Shown: positions 26,475-34,455 of the stretch, one piece after another
How positions within the stretch are numbered: the stretch's first letter is position 1
Layout: each line of letters begins with the position of its first letter
Assembly (NCBI RefSeq): GCF_022200785.1
Contig: NZ_CP087585.1
Span: 2,914,001-2,978,000, forward strand
Direction of reading: 5' to 3'
Origin: Pedobacter mucosus
GTDB lineage: Bacteria > Bacteroidota > Bacteroidia > Sphingobacteriales > Sphingobacteriaceae
Length of the DNA stretch: 64,000 bases
The notes under the pieces: generated by a model
Told to the model about the DNA's origin: nothing
The model's input: only the letters and a program-made list of their open reading frames with translations
Database searches by the model: none
Translations under genes and position numbers: made by a program

Positions 26475-27923
26475 ATGAAAGTAATATACAGCATAAGCCT
26501 TTTGGCAATCCTCCTTTTTGCTGCGTGTGCTTGCAGAAAATCGGCAACAGCAGGTAATACAGCGGCTTCGTCTACAATCGATTCTACTCCAGTAAAAACT
26601 GACGTTTCTTTTTGGCTTACTAAAGGCGACCAATCTGCATTATTGCAAAAGCAAAATGTTGCTTTAAATTTTTCTGGTGAAACAAATAGCAATCCAACCA
26701 TTGAGGTAGATCCTAATACTACTTTTCAATCTATCGATGGATTTGGTTATACCTTAACCGGTGGAAGTGCCAGTTTAATTAATGCTTTACCCACTGCAGA
26801 GAAAGACAAATTATTAAAAGAATTATTTGCTTCAACAGATGATGCGATTGGTGTAAGTTACGTCAGAATTAGTATTGGTGCATCAGATTTGAGTGCCGCT
26901 CCATTTACCTACAATGATTTAGCAGATGGAGAAACTGATCCGAATTTGGCTAAATTTTCCATCGATAAAGAGCAAGCTGATTTAATTCCAATCCTTAAAA
27001 AAATAGTTGCAATTAATCCTTCCATTAAAATTTTAGGCTCTCCTTGGTCAGCTCCAGTTTGGATGAAAACGAATAAAAGTTTTATTGGTGGCAGCTTAAA
27101 GCCAGAATATTATCAAACTTACGCTAAGTATTTGGTAAAATACATTCAGGTTATGAAGGCTGAAGGAATAACGATAGATGCGATTACGCCACAAAATGAG
27201 CCACTACATCCGGGCAATAATCCGAGTATGTATATGGAAGCTTTGGATCAGGCAAATTTTATAAAAACGGCATTAGGTCCTGTTTTTAAAAATTCGGGCA
27301 TAACAACTAAAATTATTGTTTATGATCACAATGCTGATAAACCCGAATATCCTATTACTATTCTAAATGATGCTGAAGCAAAAAAATATATCGATGGTTC
27401 AGCTTTTCACTTATATGCAGGAAAGATCTCGGCTTTATCAGAAGTTCATAATGCCCATCCGGATAAGGGGATTTATTTTACAGAGCAATGGGTTGGTGGC
27501 CCCGGAAATTTTGCTGAAGATTTAAAATGGCATGTTTCCACACTAATAATCGGTGCACCAAGAAATTGGAGTAAAAACGTATTGGAATGGAACTTAGCAG
27601 CTGATCAAAATTATAATCCACACACCGATAAAGGTGGTTGCACATCGTGTTTGGGTGCCATTACAATTGCGCCCGCTATAACCAGAAATGTTGCCTATTA
27701 TGTAATTGGCCATGCATCAAAATTTGTTAAACCAGGTTCCATTCGAATTGCATCGAACATTACAAATAGTTTAGAAAATGTTGCTTTTAAAACTCCGGAT
27801 GGTAAAACTGTATTGATTGTTTGCAATAATAACAGTAGCAATACAATTTTTAATATTAAATACAAGGGCAAAATTGTAACTAGTAATTTAGATAAAGGTG
27901 CCGTAGCTACTTATGTTTGGTAA
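26475..27923 (+). CDS. GH30-family glycoside hydrolase lipoprotein
   Basis: A 482-residue exported lipoprotein (lipobox LFAAC, Cys18). It has the GH30 (beta/alpha)8 catalytic domain from about residue 75, with acid/base Glu242 in TPQNEPLHPG and nucleophile Glu337 in IYFTEQWVGGPGNF, then a short beta domain at the C-terminus. Sequence style resembles GH30 endo-beta-1,6-glucanases, but glucosylceramidase-like or xylanase activity cannot be excluded. It follows the susD gene and is probably the only enzyme of locus 1. A hairpin with a short T-run lies 23 bases after its stop. Confidence 0.85.
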   Translation: MKVIYSISLLAILLFAACACRKSATAGNTAASSTIDSTPVKTDVSFWLTKGDQSALLQKQNVALNFSGETNSNPTIEVDPNTTFQSIDGFGYTLTGGSASLINALPTAEKDKLLKELFASTDDAIGVSYVRISIGASDLSAAPFTYNDLADGETDPNLAKFSIDKEQADLIPILKKIVAINPSIKILGSPWSAPVWMKTNKSFIGGSLKPEYYQTYAKYLVKYIQVMKAEGITIDAITPQNEPLHPGNNPSMYMEALDQANFIKTALGPVFKNSGITTKIIVYDHNADKPEYPITILNDAEAKKYIDGSAFHLYAGKISALSEVHNAHPDKGIYFTEQWVGGPGNFAEDLKWHVSTLIIGAPRNWSKNVLEWNLAADQNYNPHTDKGGCTSCLGAITIAPAITRNVAYYVIGHASKFVKPGSIRIASNITNSLENVAFKTPDGKTVLIVCNNNSSNTIFNIKYKGKIVTSNLDKGAVATYVW

Positions 27924-27946
27924 AAGATAGTTTAATTGTTTAGTCG

Positions 27947-27969
27947 GCCTCGCAATAGCGGGGCTTTCT
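27947..27969 (+). terminator. Probable terminator after the GH30 gene
   Basis: GCCTCGC (27947-27953) pairs with GCGGGGC (27958-27964), one T-G wobble, around AATA, followed by TTTCT. The T-run is short, so confidence is moderate. Confidence 0.6.
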
Positions 27970-28085
27970 ACGTTAAAAGCATAATATTTATAAGAGGTTT
28001 TATTAATCTTAAATTTCCACTAAAGCTTTTTTTGAAAAGCAAAGCTTGTGCAATTATGATTGCCCTTCCCGCTTTCCACTACAAG

Positions 28086-28104
28086 TCCCGAAGAAAAATC
28101 GGGA
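28086..28104. repeat. GAAAA-loop stem repeat, copy 1
   Basis: TCCCGA-AGAAAAA-TCGGGA, a perfect 6-bp stem with a GAAAAA-containing loop. The region 27970-28229 otherwise holds no convincing gene. It resembles the copies at 34279-34336, 59231-59294 and 59343-59391. Confidence 0.55.
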
Positions 28105-28229
28105 GCTTTCCATTTCAATCTGGTTTAGATAAATTTGGCCTCTACAATTATTAAGGTCTGCTCCGTTCATCCGTATAAAAATCTTTGGCAGGCACTTTGC
28201 TTAACATAAATGAATCAAATAAATTGAAA

Positions 28230-28688
28230 ATGAAAATTTCCTTTCCTGTTTTAGTAATCGCCTTAGCATTTTTAACTTCTTGTCAAAGTAACTCCAGTAA
28301 AAACGAAACCGCTGATTTAGCAAAAACAGATACAGTTACAAACATTAAAGAATGCTTTTTGTACATTAATAAAATGGATACCGCTACATTGAGTCTAAAC
28401 GCTGCTGATAAACATATTACAGGAACTTTAAGTTATAACTTGTTTGAAAAAGATAAAAACAATGGCGTAATTTCCGGAATTGTAAAAGGTGATACTATTA
28501 TTGCTGACTATGCCTTCCAGTCAGAAGGCCAAAATACGATCAGGCAAGTTGTTTGGCTACGAAAAGGTGATCAATTAATCGAAGGTTTCGGAGATATTGC
28601 AGAAGTAAATGGCAAAACCATTTTTAAGAAAATCAGTGATTTAAAATTTGAGCAATCAATGGTTTTTGAAAAAACCGAATGCAAATAA
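28230..28688 (+). CDS. Small lipoprotein of unknown function
   Basis: A 152-residue exported lipoprotein (lipobox AFLTSC, Cys18). The mature part is beta-rich, with a spaced pattern LNAADKHITGTLSYNLFEKD followed by a motif around KNNGVISGIVKGDTIIADYAF. Bacteroidota carry many such short lipoproteins; no function is known. An earlier in-frame TTG at 28185 exists, but the lipoprotein start at 28230 is preferred. It is convergent with the pseudouridine synthase gene, with seven bases between stops. Confidence 0.75.
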   Translation: MKISFPVLVIALAFLTSCQSNSSKNETADLAKTDTVTNIKECFLYINKMDTATLSLNAADKHITGTLSYNLFEKDKNNGVISGIVKGDTIIADYAFQSEGQNTIRQVVWLRKGDQLIEGFGDIAEVNGKTIFKKISDLKFEQSMVFEKTECK

Positions 28689-28695
28689 GCCTAAT

Positions 28696-29382
28696 TTACA
28701 AATTTTCAAATCGTTCCCAAAAGCCATCAATAGGTAGTTTCGCGAAAATATCAACTGGTTCTTTTTTTACCGGATGTAAAAATCTAAGGCGACGAGCATG
28801 CAAACAAATACTTCCCTTCCTGCTTCCTCGGGGATAACCATATTTGTTATCACCAACAATTGGGCAATCCATAGAAGATAACTGAACCCTAATTTGATGC
28901 GATCTACCTGTTAATGGATCTACTTCAAGCAAATAATAATCTCCTAATTTAGAAACCAGACGATACGAAAGTTCGGCTCTTTGGCTGCCCTCCACTTCAT
29001 TTTTGTAATAGGTTACCACATTCTTTTGTGGGTTTTTAATAAGCCAATGCACCAAAGTTGCAGATTCTATTTCGGGTTTATTCCGAACAACTGCCCAATA
29101 TGTTTTTTTAACTTCCCGATTTTTAAATGCGGCATTCATCCGTTCCAAAGCCTTGCTTGTTTTTGCAAATAGAATTACGCCGCTAACCGGCCGATCCAAC
29201 CGGTGTACAACTCCTAAAAATGCTCCGTTAGGTTTATTATATTTTTTTGCAATGTACTTTTTTACCTGTTCATCCAAAGGCTCATCGCCAGTATCATCAA
29301 CCTGCACAATGTCTCCTGCCCTTTTGTTAATAGCGATAAGATGGTTATCTTCAAAAAGGATGTCTTTATCAGTAATTGGCAT
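28696..29382 (-). CDS. RluA-family RNA pseudouridine synthase
   Basis: A 228-residue enzyme that converts uridine to pseudouridine in RNA. The catalytic motif HRLDRPVSG is at residues 60-68 (Asp63), and SHQIRVQLSS with YPRGSRKGSICLHA later complete the fold. It lacks an N-terminal S4 domain, as in short RluA/TruC-type members. A GC-rich palindromic repeat ends two bases before the ATG. The target RNA cannot be read from sequence. Confidence 0.92.
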   Translation of the reverse strand: MPITDKDILFEDNHLIAINKRAGDIVQVDDTGDEPLDEQVKKYIAKKYNKPNGAFLGVVHRLDRPVSGVILFAKTSKALERMNAAFKNREVKKTYWAVVRNKPEIESATLVHWLIKNPQKNVVTYYKNEVEGSQRAELSYRLVSKLGDYYLLEVDPLTGRSHQIRVQLSSMDCPIVGDNKYGYPRGSRKGSICLHARRLRFLHPVKKEPVDIFAKLPIDGFWERFENL

Positions 29383-29383
29383 A

Positions 29384-29409
29384 TAACCCCTCCGCCCCTA
29401 AAGGGGAAC
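29384..29409 (-). repeat. GC-rich TAA-ended palindromic repeat, copy 3 (before the pseudouridine synthase)
   Basis: On the minus strand it reads GTTCCCCTTTAGGGG, CGGAGGGGTTA, then T and the ATG. All 26 bases are identical to the copy at 33067-33092. Confidence 0.85.
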
Positions 29410-29546
29410 TTGAACTTCTATCGTTCAATCCACTCCCCCATATCAAAGGCTTTTTAGTTCCGTTGTTCATATACTATTAGAATTTTCCTTTAACTCCATT
29501 TAAAATAATTGATCGTTTTTTGCAACTGTATCTCCACAATGCTGTA

Positions 29547-29576
29547 ACTCCCCCTTAAGGGGGTTGGGGGGGGTTA
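29547..29576 (-). repeat. GC-rich TAA-ended palindromic repeat, copy 4 (panB stop codon)
   Basis: On the minus strand it begins TAAC8AA, then CCCCCTTAAGGGGGAGT. The TAA is the stop codon of panB, so the repeat and the coding sequence share those three bases. Confidence 0.85.
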
Positions 29577-30389
29577 ATATTGTTCTTTCTCGTTCGGAAA
29601 ATCATTGCTTTTTACATCGCGGATATAAGATTGTGCTGCGATAAGAATTTCATCATAAAGATTAATGTACTGACGTAAAAACCTCGGCTTAAAGCCCTTA
29701 GTTAAGCCAATCATATCATTTACAACTAAAACCTGCCCATCGCAACCTTGTCCGGCGCCAATACCAATAGTAGGAATATGCAGACTTTCAGAAACTTCTT
29801 TACCCAATGTAGCCGGGATTTTTTCTAAAACCACAGCAAAACATCCGGCGCCTTGTAAAGCCAAAATATCAGATTTCAATTTATTTGCTTCTTCTTCTTC
29901 TTTTGCACGAACAGTGTAAGTTCCGAACTTATATATGGATTGCGGTGTTAAGCCTAAATGACCCATTACAGGAATACCTGCTGTGATAATTCGTTGTACA
30001 GATTCGATAATTTCCTCTCCTCCTTCTAACTTTACCCCATGCGCTCCAGATTCTTTCATAATTCTGATGGCAGAATTAAGTGCTTCTTTCGAATTTCCTT
30101 GGTAAGAACCAAAAGGTAAATCAACCACTACAAAAGCACGTTTAACAGCTCTAATTACAGAAGCAGCATGATAAATCATTTGATCTAAAGTAATTGGCAA
30201 TGTTGTTTCATGTCCAGCCATTACATTTGATGCAGAATCTCCGACAAGTAAAATATCCAAACCGGCATCATCCAAAATAGTAGCCATTGAATAATCATAA
30301 GCGGTCAACATGGAAATTTTTTCTCCCCGTTGCTTCATTTCCTGCAAAATATGTGTGGTGATACGCTTAATTTCTTTGTGTACAGACAT
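29574..30389 (-). CDS. panB: 3-methyl-2-oxobutanoate hydroxymethyltransferase
   Basis: A 271-residue cytoplasmic enzyme of pantothenate (vitamin B5) synthesis that transfers a hydroxymethyl group from 5,10-methylenetetrahydrofolate to ketoisovalerate. The family motifs [29 protein letters not shown] and [13 protein letters not shown] are all present. ATG at 30389 is preferred to the frame-extending ATG at 30410. A candidate -7 element (TACTTTTG on minus) lies 18 bases upstream. The stop codon is the end of a GC-rich palindromic repeat. No panC or panD is adjacent. Confidence 0.95.
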   Translation of the reverse strand: MSVHKEIKRITTHILQEMKQRGEKISMLTAYDYSMATILDDAGLDILLVGDSASNVMAGHETTLPITLDQMIYHAASVIRAVKRAFVVVDLPFGSYQGNSKEALNSAIRIMKESGAHGVKLEGGEEIIESVQRIITAGIPVMGHLGLTPQSIYKFGTYTVRAKEEEEANKLKSDILALQGAGCFAVVLEKIPATLGKEVSESLHIPTIGIGAGQGCDGQVLVVNDMIGLTKGFKPRFLRQYINLYDEILIAAQSYIRDVKSNDFPNEKEQY

Positions 30390-30407
30390 GGATTTTGTTT
30401 TGAATTT

Positions 30408-30415
30408 CAAAAGTA
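30408..30415 (-). promoter_or_regulatory. Candidate -7 element (TACTTTTG) for panB
   Basis: On the minus strand this reads TACTTTTG, matching TAnnTTTG, 18 bases before the panB ATG. A TTG lies 24 bases further upstream, just past the usual range. Confidence 0.5.
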
Positions 30416-30569
30416 TAGATTTTTCTTGTAAAAATAGTGCAAGGACTTGAGCTCATCTTTGAAGAAAATTAGTTTAAAAGGTGAGCATATACATATGTTT
30501 ATATTAAAGAAACCTTATTTCAGATAGACATATTTTATAAATTCTTTTTAAATTTCCAATCTTAAAGCC

Positions 30570-30577
30570 TATCTTTG
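30570..30577 (+). promoter_or_regulatory. Candidate -7 element (TATCTTTG) for carA
   Basis: TATCTTTG matches TAnnTTTG. Starting from here, carA would have a leader of roughly 110 bases (30585-30695) that contains CGGC-TTAAAT-GCCG at 30628-30641 and two T-rich runs. No known riboswitch is recognised. Confidence 0.45.
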
Positions 30578-30695
30578 TACTCCGAAATGGAAGGGATTTA
30601 TTCATCTTTTTTTGCCCCAAGCAAAACCGGCTTAAATGCCGAAAGATTCTCTTTTTTTTACTCTTTTTTAAATCAAAATCATTATTGTAATTACC

Positions 30696-31808
30696 ATGAC
30701 TAACTACACCAAGTTACCTGCGATTTTATTACTTGCCGATGGCACAGTTTTTCACGGCAAAGCTGCTGGAAAAATTGGTACCACTACTGGCGAAATTTGT
30801 TTTAATACAGGGATGACAGGTTATCAAGAGATTTTTACCGATCCAAGTTATTTCGGACAAATTATGGTTACCACTAATTCTCATGTAGGGAATTACGGCA
30901 TTCAAAAAGAAGAAATTGAATCTGATTCGATTAAAATTGCAGGTTTAGTTTGCAAAAATTACAACATCGTTTATAGTCGTAAACAAGCTACTGAATCTAT
31001 CCAGGATTATTTCCAAAATGATAATCTGGTAGCAATTTCTGATATCGATACCCGTGCTTTAGTGCGCCATATTAGAGATAAAGGTGCAATGAATGCAATT
31101 ATTTCATCTGAAATCACTGATTTGGAAGAATTGAAGCAAAAGTTAAATGATGTTCCTTCGATGGAAGGTTTAGAGCTTTCATCCAAAGTAAGTACCACCG
31201 AAGCTTATTGCCATGGTAATCCTGAAGCAAGTTTAAAAGTGGCTGCATTAGATTTAGGCATCAAAAAAAATATCTTAAGAAGTTTTGAAAATAGAGACAT
31301 CTATGTTAAAGTTTTCCCAGCAAAAACAACTTTCGAAGAGATGGAAAAATTTAGTCCGGATGGTTATTTTATTTCAAATGGTCCTGGCGACCCATCAGTT
31401 ATGCTATATGCAGTTGATACAATTAAAGCAATTTTAGCAGAAGATAAACCGTTATTTGGAATTTGCTTAGGTCACCAATTACTGGCAGAAGCTAATGATA
31501 TTGGTACTATGAAAATGTTTAATGGCCACCGTGGTTTAAATCATCCGGTTAAAAATATTATTAAAGATCATTGTGAAGTTACTTCTCAAAACCACGGTTT
31601 TGGTGTGGTTCCAGACGAAGTAAGAAACTCAGATAAAGTAGAAATAACCCACATTAACTTAAACGATAAATCTATCGAAGGTATTCGTGTGAAAGGTAAA
31701 AAAGCATTCTCAGTTCAGTATCACCCAGAATCTTCTCCTGGTCCGCATGATTCTCGTTATTTATTCGATGATTTTGTGAATGTAATGAAAGGCGATTTAG
31801 TTTGGTAA
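30696..31808 (+). CDS. carA: Carbamoyl-phosphate synthase small (glutaminase) subunit
   Basis: A 370-residue subunit that hydrolyses glutamine and passes ammonia to CarB for carbamoyl phosphate synthesis (arginine and pyrimidines). The small-subunit N-terminal domain (about 1-150) precedes a class I glutamine amidotransferase domain with nucleophile Cys257 in FGICLGHQLLA and the His/Glu pair in SVQYHPESSPGP. The large-subunit gene is not in the flanking sequence. A perfect-palindrome terminator lies about 160 bases downstream. Confidence 0.95.
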   Translation: MTNYTKLPAILLLADGTVFHGKAAGKIGTTTGEICFNTGMTGYQEIFTDPSYFGQIMVTTNSHVGNYGIQKEEIESDSIKIAGLVCKNYNIVYSRKQATESIQDYFQNDNLVAISDIDTRALVRHIRDKGAMNAIISSEITDLEELKQKLNDVPSMEGLELSSKVSTTEAYCHGNPEASLKVAALDLGIKKNILRSFENRDIYVKVFPAKTTFEEMEKFSPDGYFISNGPGDPSVMLYAVDTIKAILAEDKPLFGICLGHQLLAEANDIGTMKMFNGHRGLNHPVKNIIKDHCEVTSQNHGFGVVPDEVRNSDKVEITHINLNDKSIEGIRVKGKKAFSVQYHPESSPGPHDSRYLFDDFVNVMKGDLVW

Positions 31809-31969
31809 ATGGGTTAAAAGTTGAAGGTTAAAAGTTATAAGTTAACAAGTATAAGTGTCAAGCTTAAAAGTAAATATTCAAACCTGACATGAAACCTGAG
31901 AAATATAAATCCAAACCTATTTGTATTCACACCTAAACATGTAACTGGTAACACACAACTCATAAATAA
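31809..31969. other. Slippage-type repeat region after carA, no gene
   Basis: Repeated forms of AAAAGTTGAAGGTTAAAAGT and TATAAGTTAACAAGTATAAG. It resembles the region 41167-41280 after the DUF5686 gene. No reading frame is supported. Confidence 0.4.
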
Positions 31970-32003
31970 CTAAAAATGCGAATCAATTGATTCGCATTTT
32001 TAG
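31970..32003. terminator. Perfect palindromic terminator between carA and the ABC genes
   Basis: A 15-bp arm starting CTAAAAATGCGAATC and its exact complement around AATT, with A- and T-runs on both sides, so it could act in either direction. It lies 27 bases before the ABC ATPase start. Confidence 0.88.
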
Positions 32004-32030
32004 TTAAAGCTCCTTACATTTATATTAATT

Positions 32031-32795
32031 ATGGAAACAAAGAAAGCCATTATCAGCGTTAGCAATCTGGTAAAAAAATATGATGATTTCGTTGCTGTTC
32101 AAGATTTAAGCTTTGAAGTTTATGAAAATGAAATTTTCGGCTTGCTTGGTCCAAATGGCGCTGGCAAAACAACTACACTAGAAATTATTGAAACTTTAAG
32201 GGAAAAAACGTCAGGAGAAATTATTGTTGATGGCTTTTCAGTTGATAAACATCCACAATCTATAAAGCAAATTATTGGCGTTCAATTGCAAGCTGCCGGC
32301 TATTATCCTAATCTTAACTTAGTGGAGCTTTTAGAACTTTTTTCAGGATTATATGGAACAGATATTATTCCAATGGAAATGCTTGAAAAAGTAAACCTTC
32401 AAGATAAAGCAAAAGCTAAATATAAAGCGCTTTCTGGCGGACAAAAACAGCGTTTTTCTATTGCCACTACTTTAATTAACCAGCCAAAAATTATCTTTCT
32501 TGATGAACCTACTACAGGTTTAGATCCTCAGGCAAGAAGAAATCTTTGGGATTTAATAAAAGAAATACGTGATAATGGTACAACAGTAGTAATAACTACG
32601 CATTATATGGATGAGGCCGAACAACTTTGTGATCGTGTTGCTTTTGTAGAACGAGGACAAATTATAGCATTGGATACTCCTGATAACCTTATAGACAAAT
32701 TGGTAAATAGTGGTTTTGAAAGGAAAAAAGAAGTAAAGAAAGCCAATTTAGAGGACGTTTTTATTAGTTTAACTGGCAAAGAATGGAGAGAATAA
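32031..32795 (+). CDS. ABC transporter ATP-binding protein
   Basis: A 254-residue ATPase of the ABC-2 exporter type (NatA/CcmA-like). Walker A GPNGAGKTT is at 40-48, the signature LSGGQ at 134-138, Walker B FLDEPTTGLDP about 156-166, and the H-loop in VVITTHYMDEAE. It should work with the permease encoded downstream, but 252 bases of repeats separate the two genes, which is unusual for this gene pair. The TAA stop is the end of a GC-rich palindrome. The cargo is unknown (drug, lipid or polysaccharide are possible). Confidence 0.92.
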   Translation: METKKAIISVSNLVKKYDDFVAVQDLSFEVYENEIFGLLGPNGAGKTTTLEIIETLREKTSGEIIVDGFSVDKHPQSIKQIIGVQLQAAGYYPNLNLVELLELFSGLYGTDIIPMEMLEKVNLQDKAKAKYKALSGGQKQRFSIATTLINQPKIIFLDEPTTGLDPQARRNLWDLIKEIRDNGTTVVITTHYMDEAEQLCDRVAFVERGQIIALDTPDNLIDKLVNSGFERKKEVKKANLEDVFISLTGKEWRE

Positions 32796-32820
32796 CCCCC
32801 CAGCCCCCTAAAGGGGGAGT
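32793..32820 (+). repeat. GC-rich TAA-ended palindromic repeat, copy 5 (ABC ATPase stop codon)
   Basis: TAACCCCCCAG then CCCCCTAAAGGGGGAGT. The TAA is the ATPase stop codon. It matches copy 4 closely once copy 4 is read in the same direction. Confidence 0.9.
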
Positions 32821-32821
32821 G

Positions 32822-32997
32822 AAAAACGAGATGGAAATAGAGGATTAAAAATAAGTCCTGTTCGAGGAGTAGAAAATAAGTCTTGTTCCTTTAAACCAGG
32901 AGTAAAAAGCGAGATGGAAATAGAGGAGTAAAAAATAAGTCCTGTTCTTTCAATCGGAAGAAAAAAGCGAGACGTAAATAGAGGATTAAAAAAATAC
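32822..32997 (+). repeat. Imperfect tandem repeat of about 57-80 bases between ABC genes
   Basis: Three copies of a unit containing GCGAGATGGAAATAGAGGA, then TAAAAAATAAGTCCTGTTC, at about 32822-32900, 32901-32956 and 32957-32997; the first copy carries an extra inserted segment. There is no coding potential. Its borders are GC-rich palindromes facing each other. Confidence 0.65.
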
Positions 32998-33047
32998 CAT
33001 TACTCTAAATGGAATTAAAGGCATATTAATAAAATATTAAACTATAT

Positions 33048-34214
33048 ATGAACATTGGAAATTCAGGTTCCCCTTTAGGGGCGGAGGGGTTAAACATGGA
33101 AAATTCAAAGCCCCCTTTGGGGGTTGGGGGAACAAAGCCTCAGGGTTACAGCAATACAAAAGCAACATTAGCCCTTGCTAAAGCAAGTTTTCGTTCAATT
33201 ATGAGAAGTCCATCGGCAGTGGTATTTACGCTTGCCTTTCCACTAATATTTATATTGGTTTTTGGATTTTTAGGCGGTGGCGGAACCCACATTGATGTTG
33301 GTGTTACCCCGGGCTCGGATATGAACAATCCTGTAATCGGTATGATGGAAAAAACCGGAATGATTCGCTTGGTAAAAGGTAAATCAAAAGCCGACTTTGA
33401 TAAACTACTCGAAAAAGGCAATGTAGACGCGATGGTTGATGTGCATAGAAAAGTTAACGTCTCTGCGTACTCCGTAAACGTTGTTTATACTTCAGCATCT
33501 ATGGATAAAGGAAATATTTTACGTTCGGTTCTAAACAATCTTTTTTATGATAAAAATTTAAAGCCCTCAGTTGCGGAAATTAAGGAAAGTACCATTCACG
33601 GTAGAGAATATAAAACCATAGATTTCATTCTACCTGGTCAGTTGGGCTTTTCTCTTTTGAGTACAGGCGTGTTCGGAACGGCATTTGTATTTTTAAGCTT
33701 GCGCCAAACCTTGGTAATCAAACGTTTTTTTGCGACACCAGTAAAAAGATCAAGTATCGTAATTGGCGAGTGTCTTGCCCGGATTGGTTTTGCGCTAATT
33801 GGTGCATTATTTATAATCTTAATTGGTCATTTCTTTTTTGGTTTTACACTGGTTCATGGCGTAGTAACCGTTATTAATATGCTTATTCTGGCAATTTTAG
33901 GCATAATTGTTTTTATGGGATTTGGTTTCATTATTTCGGGTGTTGCAAAGAGTGAAAGTATGGTTCCGCCCATTTCTAATATTGTAACCTTGCCACAATT
34001 TCTTTTATCGGGCACTTTTTTCTCAATAGATGCTTTTCCAACTTGGCTACAACCGATCAGTAGAGCTTTACCACTTACCTATTTAAATGATGCCATGCGA
34101 AAAATTGCTTTTGAAGGTATGGGATTATGGGATGTAAAATTTCAAATCATGATTCTTTTCATTTGGGGAATTGGGATTTACGCGGTTGCTGTCAAAGTAT
34201 TTAAATGGGAATAA
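33048..34214 (+). CDS. ABC-2 type transporter permease
   Basis: A 388-residue membrane subunit that should pair with the upstream ATPase. One membrane segment near the start (about residues 57-75) is followed by an extracytoplasmic domain (about 80-190), then five segments (about 200-385), the ABC-2 layout. The first 35-40 codons are unusual: they run through two GC-rich palindromic repeats, giving glycine/proline-rich peptides (SPLGAEG, KPPLGVGG). An in-frame ATG at 33096 is directly behind the first repeat and may be the real start. Confidence 0.82.
   Translation: MNIGNSGSPLGAEGLNMENSKPPLGVGGTKPQGYSNTKATLALAKASFRSIMRSPSAVVFTLAFPLIFILVFGFLGGGGTHIDVGVTPGSDMNNPVIGMMEKTGMIRLVKGKSKADFDKLLEKGNVDAMVDVHRKVNVSAYSVNVVYTSASMDKGNILRSVLNNLFYDKNLKPSVAEIKESTIHGREYKTIDFILPGQLGFSLLSTGVFGTAFVFLSLRQTLVIKRFFATPVKRSSIVIGECLARIGFALIGALFIILIGHFFFGFTLVHGVVTVINMLILAILGIIVFMGFGFIISGVAKSESMVPPISNIVTLPQFLLSGTFFSIDAFPTWLQPISRALPLTYLNDAMRKIAFEGMGLWDVKFQIMILFIWGIGIYAVAVKVFKWE
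33067..33092 (+). repeat. GC-rich TAA-ended palindromic repeat, copy 6 (inside permease reading frame)
   Basis: GTTCCCCTTTAGGGG followed by CGGAGGGGTTA, exactly identical in 26 bases to the copy at 29384-29409, in inverted orientation. Its TTA ends three bases before an in-frame ATG at 33096. Confidence 0.88.
33109..33131 (+). repeat. GC-rich palindromic repeat, copy 7 (degenerate, inside permease)
   Basis: AGCCCCCTTTGGGGGTTGGGGG without the terminal TTA. It is translated in frame as KPPLGVGG near the permease N-terminus. Confidence 0.7.
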
Positions 34215-34278
34215 GGAAGGATTCGGATTTGCGCTATTAATCTGAAAATGAATGTTCAGTAATCTGTGGCGGAAATCA

Positions 34279-34336
34279 GTCCCGCCATTCGCTGAAGCCC
34301 AATGAAAAATTGGGGCTACCGCTGCTGTCGGGTTTA
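34279..34336 (+). repeat. GAAAA-loop stem repeat, copy 2
   Basis: The inner hairpin AGCCCAAT-GAAAA-ATTGGGGCT (34296-34317, one bulge) is nested in an outer CCCG/CGGG pairing. The intergenic region 34215-34455 contains no gene besides this. Confidence 0.6.
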
Positions 34337-34455
34337 AAAACAAAGGAGGCGTTTCAAAAGGCTCTTTAGAAGTAAGCATATACGATCCATTTTTGTTAAC
34401 GTTTTTTAACCTTTAACTAATTAATATTGAACTAGTTTTGTTAAAAAAACTTTTA

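Noticed and set aside
27936..28154. A 72-codon plus-strand frame after GH30
   Set aside because: It runs through a hairpin and a dispersed repeat, has no recognisable features and poor start context.
30578..30695. Known riboswitch before carA
   Set aside because: No conserved riboswitch core is recognisable and the hairpin is only four base pairs.
32822..32997. CRISPR array
   Set aside because: The units are imperfect, too long and contiguous, without uniform repeats and unique spacers, and no cas genes are nearby.
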